Assembly (NCBI RefSeq): GCF_012584455.1
Contig: NZ_JABAEB010000014.1
Location: forward strand, 41,140 to 105,139
Direction of reading: 5' to 3'
Origin: Shewanella oncorhynchi
GTDB taxonomy: Bacteria; Pseudomonadota; Gammaproteobacteria; Enterobacterales; Shewanellaceae
Length of the DNA stretch: 64,000 bases
In this document: in pieces, positions 40,845 to 49,846 of the stretch
Position numbering within the stretch: position 1 is the stretch's first letter
How the letters are laid out: the number at the start of each line of letters is the position of its first letter
Notes under the pieces: generated by a model
The model's input: only the letters and a program-made list of their open reading frames with translations
Databases searched by the model: none
Told to the model about the DNA's origin: nothing
Made by a program: the position numbers and the translations under genes

Positions 40845-41531
40845 ATGGAAAATTCAAAAAGAAGATTTCTAAAAGGCACCTGTGCCTTATTTGCCGGCGC
40901 TACAGGTGCATCATTACTCGCCACAGTGAATGCATCGGATAGCGTTAAAGCAGAACCTGATGTCAAATATGCACTTATTCATGATGAAACTAAGTGTATA
41001 GGTTGCCAAGCGTGTGAGGTGGCTTGTCGTGAAGTGAATAATGTACCCGAAGGTGTTTCTAGGCTTCAAATTAAGCAAGCGGGTCCCTTTGGCGAATACC
41101 CTAATCAGTTTTATCACTTTAGTCGCAAGTCTTGTCAGCATTGTGAAGACGCACCCTGTGTAAATGTATGTCCAACGGGAGCTGCATTTATTGATAAAGA
41201 AACGGGTATCGTTTCTGTCGATGCATGGAAATGCGTAGGTTGCCAATACTGTATTGCAGCTTGTCCTTATCAAGTCCGTTTTATTAATCCTGTCACCCAT
41301 GCGGCGGATAAGTGTGATTTCTGCCGAGAAACTAACCTAGCTCAAGGTAAACAACCTGCCTGTGTTGCTGCTTGCCCAACAAAGGCACTCGTGTTCGGGA
41401 ATTTAAAAGATCCGACTTCTGAGGTTGTTCAAGTTCTGCGGTCTAATCCAACCCAGCGCACTAAGGTTGATCTTGGAACGAGACCTAAATTGTTCCGTAT
41501 CGTTGCAAAATCAGGGGAGGTGATACTATGA
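40845..41531 (+). CDS. NrfC-like four-cluster ferredoxin subunit with Tat signal
   Basis: About 228 residues. The N-terminus has a twin-arginine motif (KRRFLKG) and hydrophobic stretch, so the folded protein is exported by Tat. Cys-rich blocks CIGCQACEVAC, CQHCEDAPCVNVCPTGA, CVGCQYCIAACPYQ and CDFC...CVAACPTKA bind four 4Fe-4S clusters. NrfC-type subunits take electrons from a membrane NrfD and hand them to a periplasmic carrier. CAGGAG precedes the ATG at 40845. It overlaps the NrfD gene by 4 bp. Confidence 0.9.
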   Translation: MENSKRRFLKGTCALFAGATGASLLATVNASDSVKAEPDVKYALIHDETKCIGCQACEVACREVNNVPEGVSRLQIKQAGPFGEYPNQFYHFSRKSCQHCEDAPCVNVCPTGAAFIDKETGIVSVDAWKCVGCQYCIAACPYQVRFINPVTHAADKCDFCRETNLAQGKQPACVAACPTKALVFGNLKDPTSEVVQVLRSNPTQRTKVDLGTRPKLFRIVAKSGEVIL

Positions 41532-42469
41532 GTGCCCTACATTTTGATACCTTAGTGTGGCATTGGCCGATTGCAATTTACCTGTTTTTAGCGGGTGTAT
41601 CTGCGGGAGCCATGTTCTTCGCCGTACTGTTGAAACATTTTGTTTTGAAGCAAAACGCCTATCAGTCTGGTTTTGTGCGAGCCGCTTGTATCGTCGCGCC
41701 TGTAGCTGTGATGGCCGGGTTAGGGATATTGGTCGCAGACTTAACTAAACCTCTCGATTTTTGGAAGATTTTGGTGTTCTACAACCCTAAATCTGTCATG
41801 TCGATGGGCGTGCTTATTCTGCTGATTTACCAAGTATTTATGTTTATGTGGATTGGTTTAACCTTCCGTAAACCTGTTGATGCTTGGTGTGAAACACGCT
41901 TTCCTATTGTGCTTAAGTTGACCGCATTATTGGCTCGATTTGAAGCGACAATTACAGGATTGCTCGTGATTCTATCCTTGGCATTGGGCGCGTATACAGG
42001 CTTCCTGCTCTCGGCCTTGCCAGGCTATCCCATGCTTAAAAACCCTGTGTTACCTCTGCTGTTTTTGGCATCTGGTTTGTCTTCCGGTGCGGCATCATCT
42101 TTACTCGGTGGCGTGTTGATGAATGGCAAACCTAATGACAAAGAGGTGCACTTTATCCACAAGGTTGAAATCCCACTGATTTTAGTTGAAATCGTGCTGA
42201 TTTTTACCTTCTTTATGGGCTTAGTGCTAACAGGTGGACAGAGTAAAATAGCCGCCTTTAATGCCTTAGGGTATGGCTTCTGGGGATGGATTTTCTGGCT
42301 TGGTATTATTGGACTCGGTTTGTCTGGACCATTGGCGATGAATCTGTTTATGACGGCGACATCTAAACGGAAATGGGCCTACGTGGCGGGGACGGCTTGC
42401 TTGAGCTTGATCGGGGTATTACTGCTACGTAACTTCATACTCTATACAGGACAAATGACGATCGCTTAA
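41528..42469 (+). CDS. NrfD-like polytopic quinol-oxidising subunit
   Basis: A 313-residue NrfD/PsrC-family membrane protein with eight or so TM helices, beginning WPIAIYLFLAGVSAGAMFFA, the family's typical first helix. It oxidises menaquinol and passes electrons to the NrfC-like subunit on the periplasmic side. It has no heme. Together with the pentaheme cytochrome it makes a quinol-to-periplasm route parallel to CymA. The start overlaps the previous gene (ATGA). Confidence 0.9.
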   Translation: MSALHFDTLVWHWPIAIYLFLAGVSAGAMFFAVLLKHFVLKQNAYQSGFVRAACIVAPVAVMAGLGILVADLTKPLDFWKILVFYNPKSVMSMGVLILLIYQVFMFMWIGLTFRKPVDAWCETRFPIVLKLTALLARFEATITGLLVILSLALGAYTGFLLSALPGYPMLKNPVLPLLFLASGLSSGAASSLLGGVLMNGKPNDKEVHFIHKVEIPLILVEIVLIFTFFMGLVLTGGQSKIAAFNALGYGFWGWIFWLGIIGLGLSGPLAMNLFMTATSKRKWAYVAGTACLSLIGVLLLRNFILYTGQMTIA

Positions 42470-42531
42470 GGCGTATCGTTAATTAATGACGAAAAAATCA
42501 TAATAATCAATGGAATCGACGGATCGCGGAA

Positions 42532-42554
42532 ACAATGTCAAAGGAAAACATTGT
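42532..42554. repeat. Short inverted repeat after the NrfD-like gene
   Basis: ACAATGT / ACATTGT, 7 bp each with a 9-bp spacer, about 60 bp after the NrfD-like stop. No T run follows, so this is not an intrinsic terminator; it might be an operator or 3'-end structure. Confidence 0.4.
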
Positions 42555-42689
42555 AGATGAGGCCCTTGCGGCGCTGGCTGAGCTCTCAAGGGTTAAGTCT
42601 AGCCGCGGTTGGTTGTGTAACAGGGAGGTCGCTGGGCAAGGATGCCATATTTTACACTTCAATATTTTGCCCTGCCTCCAAACGGGCCT

Positions 42690-42724
42690 CGCCACCTTAT
42701 TCCTAAGGGTGGCGTTTCTTGTTT
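42690..42724 (+). terminator. Rho-independent terminator between NrfD-like and lrp-like genes
   Basis: Stem CGCCACC / GGTGGCG extended inward by TTA / TAA around a TTCC loop with one bulged G, then a T-rich tail (TTTCTTGTTTT). It ends transcription of the cytochrome operon in the + direction, about 25 bp before the convergent regulator. Confidence 0.8.
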
Positions 42725-42738
42725 TAGGGAGGCACGAT

Positions 42739-43170
42739 TTACTCGCCGAGGTTATTAATCCATTCACTCATTACCACATGGGTTTTGATCTTGATGATGT
42801 CAGTGTGAGTGTCGATATACTCACGGATCTCATGCAGGCGGCGCATCGAGGGCGCATGCACGTACACGAGTAAATCCATATCACCAGAAATACCACGGCA
42901 GGTAATCACTTCGGGAATCGCTTGGAATACGTGTACCACGTCGGCGCAACGTGGACATTGATGCTGGATTTCGAAATAAGCCGATACTCCTTCTTTTTGC
43001 GACTCACTCAAGAGCACTTGATAGCCACGGATCACTCCAGTTTGTTCGAGCTTTTTTATGCGCTCGGCAACCGCACTACGGGATAGATTGACCTGTTCGG
43101 CGATATTCGACACGCTCTGGCGTGCATCCTGACGCAAACTATGAATGATGGCCGTATCGAATTTATCCAA
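42739..43170 (-). CDS. Lrp/AsnC-family transcriptional regulator
   Basis: A 143-residue regulator: winged helix-turn-helix (residues 4-60, DARQSVSNIAEQVNLSRSAV) and a C-terminal RAM/AsnC ligand-binding domain (about 68-140, CRGISGDMDLLVYVHA). It belongs to the small feast/famine regulators that respond to amino acids. It is divergent from a YjeH-like amino-acid exporter with 251 bp between them, so it very likely controls that gene and itself. Confidence 0.92.
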   Translation of the reverse strand: MDKFDTAIIHSLRQDARQSVSNIAEQVNLSRSAVAERIKKLEQTGVIRGYQVLLSESQKEGVSAYFEIQHQCPRCADVVHVFQAIPEVITCRGISGDMDLLVYVHAPSMRRLHEIREYIDTHTDIIKIKTHVVMSEWINNLGE

Positions 43171-43231
43171 GGGTGACTCCAGTGAAAATGGCTATATTGA
43201 ATCTGTGTGTTATTTTGCCATTGGTTTGAAT

Positions 43232-43242
43232 AACCACAGAAT
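43232..43242. repeat. Direct repeat AACCACAGAAT, copy 1
   Basis: This 11-mer occurs twice in the regulator/exporter intergenic region, here about 60 bp from the regulator start and again at 43403-43413, 9 bp before the exporter ATG. It could mark operator sites of the Lrp-type regulator, but chance repetition is possible. Confidence 0.35.
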
Positions 43243-43402
43243 TTGCTGAGTATTTTTACTTAAAATTGCATCAAATCTTAAACTGGCCGTTATTTTGATG
43301 GAAATAACGCTATTTGCCGCGATTTTGCCGGTGTTGGACGTGGAGAACACTGAAATTAACGGCAGATTGTAGGGCGAAATCTCATTATACTGACAGCTCA
43401 AA

Positions 43403-43413
43403 AACCACAGAAT
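43403..43413. repeat. Direct repeat AACCACAGAAT, copy 2
   Basis: Second copy of the 11-mer, immediately before the exporter gene and close to its ribosome-site position, so a protein bound there would block expression. Confidence 0.35.
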
Positions 43414-43421
43414 ATTAACAG

Positions 43422-44684
43422 ATGAATTCAAATAGCGGAACTATAGGTCGTTGGCAAGGTGCGGGTTTAATGGCGACCACTTTGCTCGGTACAGGGGTAT
43501 TTATTTTGCCTCAGATGACTATTGAAAAAGCGCATTCTGGCGCCTTAGTCGCATGGATCTTGTTAACCTTGGCCATTATTCCTGTGGCACTGGTCTTTGG
43601 TCGTTTAGCGAGTGTATTTCCCCATGCCGCAGGCCCCGCTTACTTTGTCGAAAAAGCCTTTGGTCGCACTGCTGGTCGAACAATTGGACTGATCTTTTTA
43701 CTGGTTGTGCCCATGGGGGCGCCGGCCGCGATTTTGATGACCTTTCAGTTTGTGAATGCCTTAATACCGATATCGGGTTGGTCCAAGGTTGGTGTTGAAA
43801 TACTCGTGATTTTTGGCTTGTTTCTGATTAATTTAAGAGGCATCCAAGTGTCGGCTAAACTGCAATTTGGCCTGACACTTTGCATAGTCGCCGTTGTTGT
43901 GGTCTTGTTTGGTGCGAGTAGTCTTCAGCAAGGTCATCTCACGACACTTGCTAGCCATGGTATGCCTGAAATGCCGACCGTGATGATTGCCGCTGGCATC
44001 GCTTTTTGGAGTTTCTTGGGTATAGAAGCTATGACCCATCTTGCCGATGATTTTCGTCGTCCGCAGCAGGATATGATCCCCGCTATGATGATGGGCACAG
44101 TGCTGGTGGGCGTGATTTATGTGGCTTGTACACTTTTACTGCTATTAGTGCCGACAGATAAAAGTGTCGCCATGATCGGCGTGTTTGACCAACTACTCGG
44201 TGGTTACGGTGCGCAAGTGATTGGTGTGTTAGGTATCGCAAGTGGATTGGCTACCGTTAACGTGTATGCGGCCAGTGCGGCACGTCTGGTCTGGAGTTTT
44301 AGTTGTGAAGGCATTTTACCGCGCTTCTTTGCCGTTAAGAATGCCCACGGTGTGCCCATTCGAGCACTGGCTGCGCTGTTATCTGTGATGGCAAGCGTGA
44401 TTGTACTGACTTACCTTACCGGGCAAGAGTTAGAGCACCTTATTGCATGGAGCAACGGCGTATTTGTGGTGATCTATTTGATGGCTATGCTCGCTGCCGC
44501 TAAGTTATTACCACGGCACAATTGGCCGCTGGTGGCGCTGGGTTGTGCGTTTTGCTTAGTATTAGGTTTTGCCCTAGGTGCAAGTATGTCCTACGTGCTT
44601 GTGTTGATCTTAGTGGTCGCACCATTTTTGTGGTGGCAAAAGACCCATATTAGTCGCAAACAAAGTTTGGCGTTACCTGAGTAA
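43422..44684 (+). CDS. yjeH: YjeH-family amino-acid exporter (APC superfamily)
   Basis: A 420-residue inner-membrane transporter with about twelve TM helices. Its start (RWQGAGLMATTLLGTGVFIL) and GRLASVFPHAAGPAYFVEKA match YjeH, which in E. coli exports L-methionine and branched-chain amino acids. The partner Lrp-type regulator is divergent. The ribosome site is weak. A terminator follows the stop. Confidence 0.85.
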   Translation: MNSNSGTIGRWQGAGLMATTLLGTGVFILPQMTIEKAHSGALVAWILLTLAIIPVALVFGRLASVFPHAAGPAYFVEKAFGRTAGRTIGLIFLLVVPMGAPAAILMTFQFVNALIPISGWSKVGVEILVIFGLFLINLRGIQVSAKLQFGLTLCIVAVVVVLFGASSLQQGHLTTLASHGMPEMPTVMIAAGIAFWSFLGIEAMTHLADDFRRPQQDMIPAMMMGTVLVGVIYVACTLLLLLVPTDKSVAMIGVFDQLLGGYGAQVIGVLGIASGLATVNVYAASAARLVWSFSCEGILPRFFAVKNAHGVPIRALAALLSVMASVIVLTYLTGQELEHLIAWSNGVFVVIYLMAMLAAAKLLPRHNWPLVALGCAFCLVLGFALGASMSYVLVLILVVAPFLWWQKTHISRKQSLALPE

Positions 44685-44729
44685 TATTCGCACCCTCTGG
44701 GGCTAAATCAACATGATGGGTTAATTAAG

Positions 44730-44774
44730 AAAGCCCCGAACTTTTTATTGTCATAAGAGTTTGGGGCTTTTTTG
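44730..44774 (+). terminator. Rho-independent terminator after the YjeH-like gene
   Basis: AAAGCCCC plus GAACT pairs with AGTTTGGGGCTTT around a loop near 44743-44757, then seven T. It stands about 45 bases after the stop. Confidence 0.88.
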
Positions 44775-44972
44775 TGTGGCTTAGTGGATTTCGAAACTGG
44801 ATATGATTGAGCGCGATTAAATTGAATGAAATAAAGAGGTAAACCTTAAGTCTGATGGCCGCCAAGCTTTGTTGCCGAAGGACTGCACATTACTGATATT
44901 TAATGTATCTCGGTGAGCGAGGCGATAACTTGTGTTCTATATTTTGATCATTCATACGGAAGGAGAATAAAT

Positions 44973-45797
44973 ATGGATTCAGCTGCGTTGCTCAATCGTG
45001 TCGATGAGTTACCTAGGTTACCTAAGGCGATCAGTGAATTGTTAGATGCGGTCAATGATGACAATGCGACAGTAAAAAGCATTGCCACTAAAGTTTCACA
45101 CGATCCCTTAATCAGCGCTAGGGTGTTACGCCTTGCTAATTGTGCCCACTATGGACGTAGTCGAGAGGTTGGTACTATCGATGAAGCTGTTGTGCGTCTT
45201 GGGATGCAAACCTTACGAACCTTAGTGCTCGCATCGGCGGTGATTGGTGCAGTCCCTAAGTGTGAAGGAATAGATTTAGCCCAGTTTTGGGGGCAAACCT
45301 TTGAGATTGCGCTTTATAGTCAAGAAATGGCAAAGCGTTGTGGTGCTGTCCCAGAAGAAGCTTTTACTTGCGGTATCTTGCATCGTATTGGCGATCTATT
45401 GATTGCGGCAGTATCGCCTGAAGATGCGGCGAAAATTGCCGAAGCTGTGGCGCAGGGTAAAGATAAGCATCAGTTTGAGCGCGAGTTACTCGGATATGAT
45501 TCCCCGGATATTGGCGCATTGCTAGCGAAGAATTGGAAGTTTACACCAGCGTTAGTGCAAGGCATTTTGTATCAAGACCACCCTAAGGATTCAAACCCAT
45601 TTTCAAAACTTGCTGCGTTATTATGCTTATCTTACAAAGTTCTAGATGAGTGGGATACGATTGAGGATGAGGAGAAAACCAGTTGGTTATCTCAATTAGC
45701 GACTAAGAAAGGATTGAAGATGGAGATGGGCGGGCTAAGGACTAAGTTGACTGAATTACACGGTTCGGGATATGAAATCGGTAAAGCGTTAGCTTAG
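44973..45797 (+). CDS. HDOD-domain protein
   Basis: About 274 residues. The HDOD domain (about 5-200) has LPRLPKAISELL, then HDPLISARVLRLANCAHYG and TIDEAVVRLGMQTLRTLVLA. These proteins act in signalling, often with chemotaxis or c-di-GMP pathways, and usually lack the full catalytic HD pair. AGGAGA lies 6 bp before the ATG at 44973; 20 more codons are open upstream but lack a ribosome site. It is a single-gene unit with its own terminator. Confidence 0.88.
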   Translation: MDSAALLNRVDELPRLPKAISELLDAVNDDNATVKSIATKVSHDPLISARVLRLANCAHYGRSREVGTIDEAVVRLGMQTLRTLVLASAVIGAVPKCEGIDLAQFWGQTFEIALYSQEMAKRCGAVPEEAFTCGILHRIGDLLIAAVSPEDAAKIAEAVAQGKDKHQFERELLGYDSPDIGALLAKNWKFTPALVQGILYQDHPKDSNPFSKLAALLCLSYKVLDEWDTIEDEEKTSWLSQLATKKGLKMEMGGLRTKLTELHGSGYEIGKALA

Positions 45798-45890
45798 AAT
45801 TTTGTTTCGCTTAGTTTTTTGGTGAGTAGGGCGGCAGTAAAAATATTTTTAGCCAAAGAGTGATATCAATTTAGTCTTAAGAAGACCATC

Positions 45891-45930
45891 GCGTGAATGG
45901 GGAACGGGTGTTTCGCATTCACGCTTTTTT
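45891..45930 (+). terminator. Rho-independent terminator after the HDOD gene
   Basis: A 9-bp stem GCGTGAATG / CATTCACGC with a 16-nt loop and a T6 tail, ahead of the convergent TerB-like gene. Confidence 0.85.
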
Positions 45931-45974
45931 ATTGGCTTTTGTTGATTTGCACTTTGACTGAATAGTGTATGTGG

Positions 45975-46436
45975 TTAGCCAGTTTGTTGGGTTGCAGCGA
46001 TGGCAAGATTACGCATTTGGATCAACTCGCTGTGTTTGAGGTGCAACAAATCGGCGGTGCGTCGAATGATCTGGTCTTCATATTGGGATAGCTGGCCATC
46101 GGCGTAGGCCAGTTGCCACATTGCGAGCAACAATTGCTGCTTTTGCGCTAGGCTAAATTCAGCGTTAATGGCTGATGTGAATTCAAAGAGTGAGGTCGCG
46201 CTGCCTTGTACGCCTTTAGCCTCATCAATCAGCATCTTAGCGTCTACGCCTGACATTGATAAGGTATCGGTTAGCATCTTAGGTAATAAGGCTTCTTCCT
46301 CTGCCGTTAAGGTCTCATCGGCAAATACGACTTCAAGTAACATACTCGCTGCGGCCAGCTTAAGTTGATGTGCCTTGTCTTCAGGGGAGACTGCTTGAGT
46401 ATGAGCTTCAAAAAATCGTCTTAATTTCGCAATCAT
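45975..46436 (-). CDS. TerB-like (DjlA N-terminal-like) protein
   Basis: A 153-residue all-helical protein. The TerB-type fold is seen in the two acidic helix caps VVFADETLTAEEEALLPKM and LAYADGQLSQYEDQIIRR, each with the aspartate-rich loop that may bind metal. No J domain is attached. The family occurs in tellurite-resistance proteins and in general stress contexts; a role here cannot be named. No close neighbour shares its strand except the DUF2780 gene further upstream. Confidence 0.8.
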   Translation of the reverse strand: MIAKLRRFFEAHTQAVSPEDKAHQLKLAAASMLLEVVFADETLTAEEEALLPKMLTDTLSMSGVDAKMLIDEAKGVQGSATSLFEFTSAINAEFSLAQKQQLLLAMWQLAYADGQLSQYEDQIIRRTADLLHLKHSELIQMRNLAIAATQQTG

Positions 46437-46536
46437 ATTTGGCGGTTCTCATGCTGGAGGGAATATAAAGTAGAGTCGATTGGGAAGTGAAAGTTCACCC
46501 TAAACCTTGTATTGCTTAGGGTGAGGTAAGACTGAA

Positions 46537-47067
46537 TTACAGTAGCGAGTTCAGACCTTTCACCAGTAAGTCTGAGGTGCCTTCAGTGCCATTGGTATCT
46601 AAGTAAGACTTAGCTATGTTGATCATTGGCATTGCTAGATCTTTAGAAATACCCAATTTTTCAAAGGCGTCTAATACCATAGCACTGCCTTGCAGTGATG
46701 AACCTAAATCACCCGCTTTGGATAATAAGCCAGAAACACCTGATTTTGAGTCCAACTTAGGCGCAGCGGCTAGCAAGCTATCGGCATTAGGAATGCTGGC
46801 AGCCAGTTTTGAGTAGTCGGTTGTTCCTAGGCTTGATTGCGCTAAGCCTAATAAACTGCCTAAGCCACCTTCGGCTTGAGTTTGGTTTAAACCCAATTGT
46901 GACATTACGCTGCCAACTAAATCATTCGACTGAGTTGCCGCTGCCGTAGTGGTCGCTTTTTCAGTTTTGGCTTGAGTTCCTGCCAAGTTATCTAACCAGC
47001 CTGCACTGGCGGGCGCCGCTAAAATACAAGTGCTGAGGAGGATAGAGAAGGTCAGAGTGTGTTTCAT
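46537..47067 (-). CDS. DUF2780 exported protein
   Basis: About 176 residues from the ATG at 47067 (frame open for 50 codons more). A signal peptide (FSILLSTCILAAPASA) precedes a Gly/Ser/Ala/Leu-rich body (SVMSQLGLNQTQAEGGLGSL and LLSKAGDLGSSL), the pattern of DUF2780/VcgC-VcgE proteins. Function unknown; likely periplasmic or surface-exposed. AGGA lies 9 bp before the ATG. Confidence 0.75.
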   Translation of the reverse strand: MKHTLTFSILLSTCILAAPASAGWLDNLAGTQAKTEKATTTAAATQSNDLVGSVMSQLGLNQTQAEGGLGSLLGLAQSSLGTTDYSKLAASIPNADSLLAAAPKLDSKSGVSGLLSKAGDLGSSLQGSAMVLDAFEKLGISKDLAMPMINIAKSYLDTNGTEGTSDLLVKGLNSLL

Positions 47068-47256
47068 ATGGAAGCGTCCTTGATGGTTTGCGCACGAGTT
47101 CGCTGGACAGTTTAGCGGGTTTGTCACTTTTGTTGCAGTAGTTTTCTGTGATTTACGGTTCACACTGGTGATTTCTACTGTGCATTGCCAAGGGATTTTC
47201 GGTATCCTTAGCGGCAATTCTAAGTGTTAATTCATTTCAATTATTTGGAAAGTCGC

Positions 47257-47964
47257 ATGTCACTATCCGCAATTTTGTCAGAAGCCTATAACTTCTTCCG
47301 TAATCATCTGGCGCAACTCGCTATGCTGACGATCCCATTACTCTTGATCCAAGTGGGGATCCAGTTATGGCTTGGTATAGAGATGAGTAAAGTTGATCTA
47401 GAAAACCCACAGTTTGGCGCACCGCATATGATCGCCATGATGCTGTTACTACTTACTTTTTCGGTATTAATTGCCGCTTTGACTCTGTTTTTAGAACTGC
47501 GCTCACAAGGGCATAGTCCTTCAGCGGGCGTGGTGTTGAAGGCGAGTTTACCGTTTGTTCCACCATTATTATTGGCTGGGGTGTTTTCTGGTCTAGCGAT
47601 TTTAGCACCAGTGATGCTGTTTGCCGCCTTCGGTCCTGTGTGGCTGGTAGGATTGGTAATTAGCTTCTATCTCTTTGCGCGTTTAGCCTATGTGAACTTT
47701 ATGGTTGTGGTTGAGCGCTTAACACCGCTAGAAGCGATTAAGGGTAGTTTTAGTTTTAGTGGCCCTATCGTACTGAAAACCATTGCATTATTGATGTTAT
47801 ATTTACCACTCTCAGTCATAGGTAGCCAGCTTTCTGGGTTAGCGTCCATGGGCGGATTACCTGTGCAAATGTTAGCGGATACTTTTATGTCTTTTATTGG
47901 ATTATTCGTTAACGTCGCTTTGTTCCGCTTATATATGGTGTCGAAAAAACCAAGCGTCGAATAG
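47257..47964 (+). CDS. YciC-like inner-membrane protein (UPF0259)
   Basis: About 235 residues and five to six TM segments (near 20-45, 65-90, 110-150, 170-190 and 205-228). The start SAILSEAYNFFRNHLAQLA and the VERLTPLEAIKGSF motif match the YciC/UPF0259 family of unknown function. It is divergent from the DUF2780 gene by 190 bp, and the Sel1 gene follows 33 bp after the stop. Confidence 0.8.
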   Translation: MSLSAILSEAYNFFRNHLAQLAMLTIPLLLIQVGIQLWLGIEMSKVDLENPQFGAPHMIAMMLLLLTFSVLIAALTLFLELRSQGHSPSAGVVLKASLPFVPPLLLAGVFSGLAILAPVMLFAAFGPVWLVGLVISFYLFARLAYVNFMVVVERLTPLEAIKGSFSFSGPIVLKTIALLMLYLPLSVIGSQLSGLASMGGLPVQMLADTFMSFIGLFVNVALFRLYMVSKKPSVE

Positions 47965-47997
47965 TGCAACATCAATTCAGCCTGTAGGGAATCACTC

Positions 47998-49476
47998 ATG
48001 GGGACGAAAACAGTCATTAAGGATAGTGAGTTTATCCACGATTTTTCGGTCTCCTTGAGTGATGATTACCTCAAGGCGAAAAGCTATGTGCAGGATGTGC
48101 CGACACAGTCGCTGCTGCACATTCGCAGTTTTACCCATAAACTTACAGAGTTACTGGGGCAAGATAAGCAAATCGCGTTTTCCAGTCCGAATTTATACGA
48201 TAGGATCGAACAGCTAAATCAGCGGCGCGTGATTGATGTGAAGACCACTCGTGCCCTGCATCGATTGCGTGCCGACGGTAACCGCGGCGCTCATCCTGAG
48301 AAATACCATCTCACCCAAGAACAATTACTCGCGCTAGCGCAAAAATCCATTAAAGATGTCCTGACTTTAGTCGAGCACTTGTATCCTAAGGTTAAAGGTC
48401 GAGTTGCCCCTGACTACTGTTATGAAGCGACTGACGCAATGACGGTGAGGGACTTATGTTACCGCGCTGTGATGGAAGATGACCCGCAAGCGCAGTATTT
48501 GGTGGGGATATCGTTTAAGACCAAGGCTTTGATACTGAAAGAACAAGAACTGCTCAAAGAGCAAGAGCTTGCGGCAGAAGCCGAAGCTATATCAAGCCAA
48601 GATTTATCCATAGTTTCACCTCTAAATGCCATTTCTCACATTAGCGCAGCTGACAGTTTTGCCCGGGCGGCCTATTGGTTTTCCCTTGCGGCACCTAAGC
48701 ACATGGAAGCCTTACATGAGCATGGCGTAGCACTGATCCACGGTTATCAAGGCGCGCCAGAAGTGGCTAAAGGTGAACAGATCATTGCCACTGCAGCAGC
48801 AGCAGGTGTGGTCAATGCGATGGCGTTATTGGGATATTTTTATCTTGTAGGCAGTGAGTCGTTTCAACCCGATAGTAAGTTAGCACAGCAATATTTACAA
48901 GGTGCTGCAGATGGCGAGCAAACCGAAGCGATGGCGAATTTAGGAGTGTTGCATTACCAGCAAAAGAACTTAACTCAAGCCTATCATTTTATAAGCAAAG
49001 CCGCACAAGCAGGTTATCCCCATGCCCAGTATCATTTAGCATTAATGCTTGCCAATGGAGATGGTTGTACTCGAGATATGATTGCCAGTGAGCATTGGAT
49101 GGCCGAAGCTGCCGAGCAAGGACAACTCGATGCTATGCTCACGCGGGCGCAGCATATGCTCAATGATGACAATGCCTTTGGCAGTGATTTGACTCAAGCT
49201 GAGGATTATTTGCGCCAAGTGATCAAATATAGCCACAGTGTGCCTGCGATGATTGAGCTGAGTATGGCACTGGCCGACGGTATCTTAGGGCGAATTGATG
49301 TCGTTGGATCTGCGGCTTTACTTAAGCTGGCACGGCAAAATGCCAATAAAAAAGAGGCGGATATTATCGAGCCTCTGTGGCGTTCACTGGTATTACAGAT
49401 TGAAAATGTGCTTGAGGTAACCCAAGATCCCGCCGAAATTCATAGCCTTAAACGCGCCCAGACCTTACTCGCTTGA
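47998..49476 (+). CDS. DUF4145-Sel1-repeat protein
   Basis: A 492-residue cytoplasmic protein. The N-terminus (about 10-130) resembles DUF4145 (LLHIRSFTHKLTELL, then RADGNRGAHPE), often found with nucleic-acid or phage-defence enzymes. From about residue 150 it carries Sel1-like (SLR) alpha-helical repeats: QAQYLVGISF, MALLGYFYLVGSES, QTEAMANLGVLHY, YPHAQYHLALMLANGDG, and so on. Such solenoids bind proteins. No enzyme domain is visible. Confidence 0.8.
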   Translation: MGTKTVIKDSEFIHDFSVSLSDDYLKAKSYVQDVPTQSLLHIRSFTHKLTELLGQDKQIAFSSPNLYDRIEQLNQRRVIDVKTTRALHRLRADGNRGAHPEKYHLTQEQLLALAQKSIKDVLTLVEHLYPKVKGRVAPDYCYEATDAMTVRDLCYRAVMEDDPQAQYLVGISFKTKALILKEQELLKEQELAAEAEAISSQDLSIVSPLNAISHISAADSFARAAYWFSLAAPKHMEALHEHGVALIHGYQGAPEVAKGEQIIATAAAAGVVNAMALLGYFYLVGSESFQPDSKLAQQYLQGAADGEQTEAMANLGVLHYQQKNLTQAYHFISKAAQAGYPHAQYHLALMLANGDGCTRDMIASEHWMAEAAEQGQLDAMLTRAQHMLNDDNAFGSDLTQAEDYLRQVIKYSHSVPAMIELSMALADGILGRIDVVGSAALLKLARQNANKKEADIIEPLWRSLVLQIENVLEVTQDPAEIHSLKRAQTLLA

Positions 49477-49498
49477 GCGCAGTTTTGCTTCGATTGAA

Positions 49499-49846
49499 CT
49501 AGTGTTCATCCTCTTTATGCTCAAAAGTGCGCCCTTGATGGCGTGTCGCATTAGATTCCCTAACAATAGTGTCAGATCCATAAACCTGACTCTGCGGCTC
49601 CTCTGTCGCGTGGGCATGCTGCGTTGCGTTTGCCTGAGCCTGATTAAACTTAGCCAACTGACGTGCCATATAAAAGCGGCTAAATAGGACTAAACAACCG
49701 AGCGCCATTGCGCCAAATAAGAGCACGAAGGGCAATAAAAATAGTGATAAACAAATTAGGCTAATGCTAATTGCCATCGCTAACCAAGCCCGTGGGCCAG
49801 AAATTCGGGTCTGCAGTGGGCTCTGTTGGAACTGTTGAAAAATCAT
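49499..49846 (-). CDS. Small membrane protein, hypothetical
   Basis: About 115 residues from the ATG at 49846, which has GAGGAG 6 bp upstream. A double hydrophobic stretch (about 28-72, AMAISISLICLSLFLLPFVL, then FGAMALGCLVLFSRFYM) is followed by a His/Gln/Glu-rich cytoplasmic tail. No family recognised. It converges on the Sel1 gene with 22 bp between stops. Confidence 0.65.
   Translation of the reverse strand: MIFQQFQQSPLQTRISGPRAWLAMAISISLICLSLFLLPFVLLFGAMALGCLVLFSRFYMARQLAKFNQAQANATQHAHATEEPQSQVYGSDTIVRESNATRHQGRTFEHKEDEH

Noticed and set aside
42535..42873. 112-codon frame across the NrfD-like/lrp-like junction
   Set aside because: Runs antisense into the lrp-like gene and through a terminator hairpin; no family likeness.
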